From: CAYVOX01 sp964453035
Lineage (GTDB): Bacteria; Chloroflexota; Anaerolineae; Anaerolineales; Anaerolineaceae
Direction of reading: 5' to 3'
Assembly (NCBI GenBank): GCA_964453035.1
Contig: CAYVOX010000154.1
Location: 1-7,242 of the forward strand
DNA length: 7,242 nt
The notes under the pieces are model-generated. The model was given only the letters and a program-made list of their open reading frames with translations. It ran no database searches and was not told the DNA's origin. Shown one piece after another: positions 1 to 4,244 of the stretch; position 1 is the stretch's first letter, and each line of letters starts with the position of its first letter. A program made the translations under genes and the position numbers.

Positions 1-746
1 GCCGCCCGCCAGCGCTGGTAGAGCGCCAGCCGCCCGCCGTGACCGTCCGATTCAAAGCTCTCTTCCACCACAAAACCGCCCGCCTCCGCCAGCAGGCTCA
101 ACTCCTGCGCGGTAAACAGGTGCACATAACGCAGGCCGCGCCGCTCCGCCTGCCCGGGCAGGGCATAGAGCCAGTCCAGCAGCGTGTCGCCGGGATCCAG
201 CGCTGCCTCGTCCAGGCCAACCGTGTGCCACGGCAGGCGGCGTGCCATCAGCCTTGGGCTGTGCTGGAACTGCCACTCCGAGTGGATAAAAACCCCATCC
301 TTTTTCAGCAGGGAACGCGCCTGGCGCAGCAGGCTCAGGCGCAACTCCTGGCCCGGCAGGTGATGCAGCGCCGCCAGGCACAGGATGACGTCAAAACCGG
401 CGGGCGCAAGGGGCTCCGCCCAGTCTGGCGCGGTGAGATCGGCCAGCCGGAAGGCAGGGCAAAACGCGCCGGAAGGGGATGGCCACCCCTGGCAGGCCTC
501 CTCGAGCAGGGAGGGGCTGAAATCCAGCCCGGTGTAGCTGCCGGTGAACCCCCGCGCCGCCAGGTGGCGCGCCACCTCCCCGCTGCCGCAGCCCAGGTCC
601 AGCCAGGCGCCGTCAAGCGGCAGTGAGGCTATCACGCGCTGCGCGCCGGGCTGCAATCGGCGGCGGGTGGCGGCAAACGCCCCGCCGAAGGCCAGGTAGA
701 AGCGCCGGTTGAGTTCGATGAGCTGCTGCGCGGTAACGGGGTGCAT
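1..746 (-). CDS. Class I SAM-dependent methyltransferase, Trm9/ALKBH8-like (3' end cut by window edge)
   Basis: The reading frame starts at ATG 746 and runs off the left edge after 248 residues with no stop. Seen: the SAM-binding motif I WLDLGCGSGEVARHL (about residues 48-62), an acidic-loop segment YTGLDFSPSLL (71-81) and motif IV FDVILCLAALHHLP (118-131), so a Rossmann-fold methyltransferase is secure. Finer features resemble the tRNA wobble-uridine methyltransferases Trm9 and the ALKBH8 methyltransferase domain: an N-terminal FAATR segment (24-28) where Trm9 has FS-TR, the double His plus ELRLSLLRQ after motif IV, DTLLDW (187-192) at the place of Trm9 DVLVPW, and RYVHLFTAQEL (206-216). In eukaryotes that enzyme methylates cm5U34 to mcm5U34. 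The next gene, divergent across 25 bp, is Elp3, which makes the cm5U precursor, and this supports the assignment. The start is the only ATG close to motif I. No Shine-Dalgarno precedes it, and a -10 box sits 7 nt upstream, suggesting a leaderless mRNA. Methyltransferase is near certain; tRNA specificity is inference. Confidence 0.88.
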   Translation of the reverse strand, partial: MHPVTAQQLIELNRRFYLAFGGAFAATRRRLQPGAQRVIASLPLDGAWLDLGCGSGEVARHLAARGFTGSYTGLDFSPSLLEEACQGWPSPSGAFCPAFRLADLTAPDWAEPLAPAGFDVILCLAALHHLPGQELRLSLLRQARSLLKKDGVFIHSEWQFQHSPRLMARRLPWHTVGLDEAALDPGDTLLDWLYALPGQAERRGLRYVHLFTAQELSLLAEAGGFVVEESFESDGHGGRLALYQRWRA

Positions 747-753
747 TGAATCA

Positions 754-761
754 ATTATAAT
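754..761. promoter_or_regulatory. Palindromic bidirectional -10 element between methyltransferase and elp3
   Basis: The 8-bp sequence ATTATAAT is its own reverse complement, so it presents a perfect TATAAT on both strands: 756-761 on plus, facing elp3, and 759-754 on minus, facing the methyltransferase. It lies in the only AT-rich patch of the 25-bp gap. The -35 regions are weak: GTAACG at 733-738 on plus with a 17-bp spacer, and TCTTTA at 782-777 on minus. Predicted transcription starts fall near 768 and 747, giving almost no leader for elp3 and none for the methyltransferase. Symmetric bidirectional promoters are an established bacterial class; use of this one is inferred. Confidence 0.55.
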
Positions 762-771
762 GGAAGTCACT

Positions 772-2373
772 ATGGATAAAGACGCCTGGATGCAATCGCG
801 CGAAGTGACGCCAGAAAAGATCGCCGCAGCCCGCAGGATCCTCGAAGCGGTGCGCGGCGGCGAGGACGTGCTGCGCGCCACCCACCAGCACCCGCTGCCG
901 GGGGGCGGCATGGTGGCCAAGCACGTGCTGGTGACCGTTTACCGGCAGATGGTGGAGACGGGCGAGTGGCCCGCTGACCCAGGTCTGCTGGCGCGCATCC
1001 GCATGAAGCCGGTGCGCACCCTCTCAGGTGTAACCACCGTGACGGTGCTGACCCGCCCTTACCCCTGCCCCGGGCAGTGTATCTTCTGCCCGGATGACGC
1101 CCGCATGCCCAAAAGTTACCTGCCGGATGAACCCGGCGCGGCGCGCGCCTTCCAGAACCAGTTTGACCCCTACCTGCAGGTGCGCTCGCGGCTGGAATCT
1201 TACGAGGCGGTGGGCCACCCGACGGATAAAATCGAACTGCTCATCCTGGGGGGCACGTGGAGCGCCTACCGGAGGGATTACCAGGCGTGGTTTGTGCGGC
1301 GCTGCTTTGACGCGCTCAACGGCAGCGACTCGGCGGATCTGGACTCGGCGCAGCGATTGAACGAACATGCCGCCCGCCGCAATGTGGGACTGGTGATTGA
1401 AACCCGCCCGGATGAAATTTCCCCGGCGGAACTGGCCTGGCTGCGGCGGCTGGGGGTGACCAAGGTGCAGATGGGGGTGCAGTCGTTGGATGAACGCATC
1501 CTGGCGCTGAACCAGCGCGGGCACACCCTGGCGCAGAGCGCGCGGGCCTGCGCCCTGCTGCGAGCGGGGGGCTTCAAGATTGTGCTGCACTGGATGCCCA
1601 ATCTGCTGGGGGCCACGCCGCAAAGCGACCGGGCCGATTTTGTGCGCCTGTGGGACGGCGCCGGGGCAGGCTTGTGCCCGGATGAAATCAAGATTTACCC
1701 CACTCAGCTGCTGGAAGGCACCGTGCTTTACAGCCACTGGCAGAAGGGCGAATATATTCCCTACACCACGGAGGAACTGATCGCGCTGATTGCGGATATC
1801 AAGCCTTCCATTCCGCGCTACTGCCGGGTCAACCGGGTGATTCGCGATATCCCCTCGCCGCACGTGGTGGAGGGTAATAAGCGCACCAGCCTGCGCCAGG
1901 ATGCTTTAGCCGAGCTGGCGCGGCGCGGCGGGCGCTGCCAGTGCATCCGCTGCCGCGAGGTACGCGGGCAGGCCATCAACCCGGCTGAGCTGCGCCTGGA
2001 CGACCTGGTTTACCATCCCGGGCAGGCCGAAGAGCATTTTCTCTCCTTTGTGACCCCCGATGACCGCATCGCGGCTTATTTGCGCCTTTCGCTGCCGGGC
2101 GAGCGGGGGGGCTTGCCCGGGCTGCCGGAGCTGGCAGACGCGGCGCTGGTGCGCGAGGTGCACGTTTACGGGCAATCGCTGGCGGTGGGGGCGGAGCAGG
2201 CGGGCGCGGCTCAACACGTGGGGCTGGGCACGCGCCTGCTGCTCAGCGCCGAAGAGATTGCCCGCCAGTACGGTTTCACCCGCCTGGCGGTCATCACCGC
2301 AGTGGGCACGCGCCGCTATTACGAGGCGCGCGGCTTTGACCGCGGGGAACTGTACTGGGTAAAGGTTTTGTAA
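772..2373 (+). CDS. elp3: Elp3: tRNA uridine-34 carboxymethyl-forming radical SAM/acetyltransferase
   Basis: A 533-residue protein, full length for the family. Elp3 uses a radical SAM centre and acetyl-CoA to install a carboxymethyl group on C5 of wobble uridine in tRNA; bacterial members act without the other Elongator subunits. Seen: the Fe-S cluster motif C99-x3-C103-x2-C106 after a TRPYPCPG stretch, then LGGTWSAY, IETRPDEI and GVQSLDERI of the radical SAM barrel, KIYPTQLLEGT, and RDIPSPHVVEG. A CxCxxC (C389, C391, C394) matches the zinc site linking the two domains. The C-terminal GNAT domain carries the acetyl-CoA loop QHVGLGT (481-487) and GTRRYYEARGF with Tyr516-Tyr517. I chose ATG 772 because GGAAG (762-766) lies 5 nt upstream and the longer options (TTG 709, ATG 718) overlap the divergent methyltransferase. 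ATG 760 lies in the -10 box. If that -10 box is used, the GGAAG would be outside the mRNA, so start and promoter need joint testing. Confidence 0.96.
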   Translation: MDKDAWMQSREVTPEKIAAARRILEAVRGGEDVLRATHQHPLPGGGMVAKHVLVTVYRQMVETGEWPADPGLLARIRMKPVRTLSGVTTVTVLTRPYPCPGQCIFCPDDARMPKSYLPDEPGAARAFQNQFDPYLQVRSRLESYEAVGHPTDKIELLILGGTWSAYRRDYQAWFVRRCFDALNGSDSADLDSAQRLNEHAARRNVGLVIETRPDEISPAELAWLRRLGVTKVQMGVQSLDERILALNQRGHTLAQSARACALLRAGGFKIVLHWMPNLLGATPQSDRADFVRLWDGAGAGLCPDEIKIYPTQLLEGTVLYSHWQKGEYIPYTTEELIALIADIKPSIPRYCRVNRVIRDIPSPHVVEGNKRTSLRQDALAELARRGGRCQCIRCREVRGQAINPAELRLDDLVYHPGQAEEHFLSFVTPDDRIAAYLRLSLPGERGGLPGLPELADAALVREVHVYGQSLAVGAEQAGAAQHVGLGTRLLLSAEEIARQYGFTRLAVITAVGTRRYYEARGFDRGELYWVKVL

Positions 2374-2400
2374 GCCTGTGGGGGAGACCCCTCGCCCGCC

Positions 2401-2505
2401 CGCGTACCCTTCGGATATGCTGCGCGATCCCCGTGGGTAGACGAGACCTGTTAGGTTTTTAGAAACCTAACAGGTCTTAATAATAGGATACAAAAGGATG
2501 AACAG
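2401..2505 (+). repeat. Composite intergenic repeat, copy A
   Basis: A 105-bp segment matching 4087-4191 at 100 of 105 positions by direct comparison, same orientation. It has three modules: a GC-rich 33-bp block (2401-2433) that recurs at 2556-2588, a 34-nt hairpin (2444-2477), and an AT-rich tail containing GGATACAAAAGGATGAACAG. Similarity stops at 2505, where copy B goes on with GATTAATC and this copy runs into the 2513-2536 palindrome. It starts 27 bp after the elp3 stop. It carries no transposase and looks like a non-autonomous dispersed repeat. Confidence 0.85.
2444..2477. repeat. Perfect 15-bp stem hairpin inside repeat copy A
   Basis: Arms AGACCTGTTAGGTTT and AAACCTAACAGGTCT pair perfectly around a TTAG loop. 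It lies 70 nt after the elp3 stop. It could act as a transcription terminator in either direction, but no T-run follows, and its recurrence at 4130-4163 shows that it is a dispersed element first. Confidence 0.85.
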
Positions 2506-2512
2506 TGATAGT

Positions 2513-2536
2513 AGGGTGCGTTCTTGAACGCACCCT
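2513..2536. repeat. Short perfect palindrome with GGTGCGTTC arms
   Basis: Arms AGGGTGCGTTC and GAACGCACCCT (11 bp each) flank TT. The same element, reverse-complemented and with similar GCAGCAG and CTAC flanks, is at 7194-7221. It resembles REP-type extragenic palindromes in size and position; no function is visible. Confidence 0.85.
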
Positions 2537-2555
2537 GCTGCTGTTTGCTCCAGCC

Positions 2556-2588
2556 CGCGTACCCTTCGGATATGCTGCGCGATCCCCG
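2556..2588 (+). repeat. Third, partial copy of the 33-bp repeat module
   Basis: These 33 bp are identical to 2401-2433 and differ from 4087-4119 at four positions. The copy lacks the hairpin and AT-rich tail of the composite repeat, and continues instead into a GC-rich CGGGCGGGCGG stretch. It shows that the module can occur alone. Confidence 0.8.
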
Positions 2589-2606
2589 CGGGCGGGCGGT
2601 GCGTAG

Positions 2607-2625
2607 GTCAGGTTTTCAACCTGAC
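2607..2625. repeat. Small hairpin GTCAGGTT/AACCTGAC
   Basis: An 8-bp perfect stem with a TTC loop, upstream of the DUF362 promoter. Its upper stem (AGGTT/AACCT) is the same as in the hairpins at 2444-2477 and 3911-3941, while the base of the stem differs. Confidence 0.65.
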
Positions 2626-2654
2626 GCCCGCTGCCCGGAAGCAGCAGCGAGTTG

Positions 2655-2660
2655 TATAAT
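2655..2660 (+). promoter_or_regulatory. Probable -10 box of the DUF362 gene
   Basis: A consensus TATAAT in the AT-rich stretch just upstream of the gene. No good -35 is seen at 17 bp (TGCCCG at 2632-2637). The predicted start near 2667 gives a leader of about 34 nt that includes the AAGGA ribosome binding site at 2690-2694. Confidence 0.5.
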
Positions 2661-2700
2661 TTGAAAGTCGCATAAGATTTTCTTCCAACAAGGAATGATG

Positions 2701-3822
2701 ATGACCCAATCACCGGTAGCCGTACTGCGTACCACCCCCCAGACCGTCCTGCAGGATTATGAGCGACTTTTCCACCTGGCGCGCGGACCGCAGGCCCTCC
2801 AGCCCGGCGCCACCACCATCCTCAAGGATAACATCACCTGGCATTTTCCCATGCCCGCCGCCAACACCACCCCCTGGCAATTGGAGGGCACCATCCTGGC
2901 CCTGAAAAATGCCGGCTTCAACGACCTGGTCTGCGTGCAGAATCAAACCGTGGTCACCAATGCCTTCAAAGGCGAAGACCTCAACGGCTACGTTCCCATC
3001 TTCAGGGGGCACAGCATCCCCGTACGCTACAACTTCCGCAAGGAAGACATGACCTGGATCGAATTCAAGCCCAAAGCCAGGATGCTCGCCCTCAACCACA
3101 TCTACCCCGAGGGCATCCGCATCCCCGATTATTTCACCGGCAAGAACATCGTCCACCTGCCCACAGTCAAGACGCACATGTACACCACCACCACCGGCGC
3201 CATGAAGAATGCCTTCGGTGGATTATTGACCAAATACCGCCACTACACCCACAGTTGGATTCACCAGACCCTGGTGGACCTGCTCGCCATCCAGAAGGAG
3301 ATTCACCCCGGCATGTTGGCGGTGATGGATGGAACCACCGCCGGCGACGGTGCCGGACCGCGCATGGTGCAGCCGGTCGTCAAGAATATCATCCTCGCCT
3401 CCGCCGACCAGGTCGCCATCGATGCCGTGGCAGCCCGCCTGATGGGTTTCGATCCGCTCAAGATTGATTACATCCGCCTGGCTCACGAGCAAGGCCTGGG
3501 TTGCGGTGATCCGCGTCAGATCGAACTGGTGGGAGACGATGTCTCCGGCGAGCAATGGGGCTTTCACGTGGGGCGCAACTCGCATAGCTTTCTGGCCTGG
3601 TTGGCCTGGTACGGTCCCACCCGCGTCTTCCAGAAGCTCATCTTCCGCACCCCCATCGTGGCTATCCCCACCTTCATCGGAGAAGCCGAACAGGACTACA
3701 TGTTCTGGCCGCTCAAATACCGGGGCATTGCCGCTCGCTGGCGCGAATCCACACCCTGGGGCCAACTTTTCCAGCAGTACCAGCGCCAGGGCTGCCTGTC
3801 CAGCCCGATACAGCAGCATTAA
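2701..3822 (+). CDS. DUF362 domain protein of unknown function
   Basis: A 373-residue protein with the hallmarks of the DUF362 family, whose biochemical role is not settled. Seen: an N-terminal ILKDNITW-HFP segment followed by TTPWQLEG (about 40-62), the central HLPTVKTH (152-159) and TGAMKNAFGG (165-174), DGTTAGDGAGPR (210-221), then DAVAARLMGFDPLKI and GLGCGDPRQIELVGDD near 240-285. Unlike many DUF362 proteins it has no ferredoxin-type cysteine cluster and no signal peptide, so it is probably cytoplasmic and does not carry its own Fe-S cluster. Three ATGs occur in a row (2695, 2698, 2701); AAGGA at 2690-2694 is best spaced (6 nt) for 2701. It stands alone on plus between two repeat islands. 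Its codons differ from the neighbours: of the first 11 alanine codons ten are GCC, and C-ending codons dominate, whereas elp3 and the S9 peptidase use GCG freely. The family call is firm; the function is unknown. Confidence 0.9.
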   Translation: MTQSPVAVLRTTPQTVLQDYERLFHLARGPQALQPGATTILKDNITWHFPMPAANTTPWQLEGTILALKNAGFNDLVCVQNQTVVTNAFKGEDLNGYVPIFRGHSIPVRYNFRKEDMTWIEFKPKARMLALNHIYPEGIRIPDYFTGKNIVHLPTVKTHMYTTTTGAMKNAFGGLLTKYRHYTHSWIHQTLVDLLAIQKEIHPGMLAVMDGTTAGDGAGPRMVQPVVKNIILASADQVAIDAVAARLMGFDPLKIDYIRLAHEQGLGCGDPRQIELVGDDVSGEQWGFHVGRNSHSFLAWLAWYGPTRVFQKLIFRTPIVAIPTFIGEAEQDYMFWPLKYRGIAARWRESTPWGQLFQQYQRQGCLSSPIQQH

Positions 3823-3846
3823 ACCGGGAACCTGTCAGAATGGGCG

Positions 3847-3869
3847 GGAGGGTTTAAATTCAACCCTCC
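3847..3869. terminator. Hairpin shortly after the DUF362 stop, possible terminator
   Basis: Arms GGAGGGTT and AACCCTCC with a 7-nt loop, 24 nt past the stop codon. It is well placed for a terminator, but the sequence after it has no T-run, so this is a weak call. Confidence 0.35.
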
Positions 3870-3910
3870 TGCGCATCCTCGTATTCTGTTGCTCATTTAC
3901 CTCAACAAAC

Positions 3911-3941
3911 CCCCAAAGGTTTCCAAAACAAACCTTTGGGG
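3911..3941. repeat. 12-bp perfect stem hairpin CCCCAAAGGTTT/AAACCTTTGGGG
   Basis: A perfect 12-bp stem with a 7-nt loop (CCAAAAC). The stem can extend outward to about 3903-3949 with a bulged C and a bulged G. It sits between convergent genes and could work as a bidirectional terminator. Its upper stem AGGTTT/AAACCT is the same as that of the 34-nt hairpins in the composite repeat, with a different base. Confidence 0.75.
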
Positions 3942-4004
3942 TTTGGTTGTGGGAGTAAAATATCAGCTTTCGTCAGGCTGCAAGCCGGGTTGCCCGCTTT
4001 TACG

Positions 4005-4039
4005 CCTCCTTCTTTCCCCGCGCCGGGGAGCGAAGGAGG
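4005..4039. repeat. Two-part hairpin CCTCCTTC...GAAGGAGG
   Basis: An outer 8-bp stem (CCTCCTTC/GAAGGAGG) and inner 5-bp stem (CCCCG/CGGGG) are separated by a 3/3 internal loop and closed by a CGC loop. The structure is intergenic and not related in sequence to the other hairpins here. Confidence 0.7.
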
Positions 4040-4086
4040 ACGGGAGGATGAGAGAGGTCAACACCCCCGACACCTCCGCTTCCACC

Positions 4087-4191
4087 CGCGTCCCCTTCGG
4101 GCGTGCTGCGCGATCCCCGTGGGTAGACGAGACCTGTTAGGTTTTTAGAAACCTGACAGGTCTTAATAATAGGATACAAAAGGATGAACAG
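4087..4191 (+). repeat. Composite intergenic repeat, copy B
   Basis: The second copy of the 105-bp element at 2401-2505, same orientation, five differences: four in the 33-bp GC-rich module and one in the hairpin. Here the AT-rich tail continues into a full inverted repeat (4171-4229), so this copy is probably closer to the complete element. The two copies flank the DUF362 gene as direct repeats 1,686 bp apart. Confidence 0.85.
4130..4163. repeat. 15-bp stem hairpin inside repeat copy B
   Basis: Same hairpin as 2444-2477 with one A-to-G change in the right arm (AAACCTGACAGGTCT). In RNA read from plus the change turns a U-A pair into a U-G wobble and keeps the 15-bp stem. Confidence 0.85.
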
Positions 4192-4229
4192 GATTAATCA
4201 AAATATATCCTGAACATCCTCTTTATCCT
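4171..4229 (-). terminator. Long imperfect inverted repeat after the S9 peptidase, possible terminator
   Basis: Arms of 24 and 23 nt (4171-4194 and 4207-4229) pair with a 2/2 internal loop, one bulge and one mismatch, around a 12-nt AT-rich loop. On minus, the strand of the S9 peptidase, it starts 15 nt after the stop codon, a typical terminator position. The bases after it (TATTATTAAG) are only mildly T-rich. It is also the tail of repeat copy B, so the terminator role is inferred from place. Confidence 0.5.
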
Positions 4230-4244
4230 TGAATCTTGTTTTCC

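Larger units (their letters stand above)
2374..2694. other. Intergenic repeat/palindrome island between elp3 and the DUF362 gene
   Basis: About 320 bp with no credible gene. In order it holds: a composite repeat (2401-2505) with a 34-nt hairpin, a short perfect palindrome (2513-2536), a partial third copy of the first repeat module (2556-2588), another hairpin (2607-2625), and the promoter and ribosome binding site of the DUF362 gene. No canonical intrinsic terminator with a T-run follows elp3; the 34-nt hairpin at 2444-2477 may end elp3 transcription. Confidence 0.8.
3823..4244. other. Second intergenic repeat/hairpin island between convergent genes
   Basis: About 420 bp between the convergent DUF362 and S9 peptidase genes, with no credible gene. 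It holds four unrelated hairpins (3847-3869, 3911-3941, 4005-4039, 4171-4229) and repeat copy B (4087-4191). One or more of the hairpins probably ends transcription from both sides. Confidence 0.8.

Noticed and set aside
39..626. 195-codon plus-strand open frame opposite the methyltransferase
   Set aside because: Its antisense frame carries clear SAM-binding motifs; this frame shows no recognisable motif or ribosome binding site and is rich in Gln and Arg, as expected from a GC-rich shadow.
709..771. Longer N-terminus for Elp3 from TTG 709 or ATG 718/760
   Set aside because: It would overlap the divergent methyltransferase and the -10 box, and adds residues with no family similarity.
1024..1863. 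279-codon minus-strand open frame opposite elp3
   Set aside because: Lies wholly within elp3, with no known motif and no Shine-Dalgarno; elp3 is unambiguous.
2382..2392. GGGG-AGA-CCCC as elp3 terminator
   Set aside because: A stem of only 4-5 bp with a 3-nt loop and no following T-run.
2477..2713. 78-codon minus-strand open frame in the first repeat island
   Set aside because: Made of repeat and promoter sequence, with no motif.
3889..4148. Small plus-strand open frames across the second repeat island
   Set aside because: They run through hairpins and the composite repeat, have no ribosome binding site, and end inside the repeat; noted only as the peptide-frame finding.
2401..4191. CRISPR array from the repeated segments
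   Set aside because: Only two full copies and one partial copy, irregularly spaced, with no spacers of even length and no cas genes.
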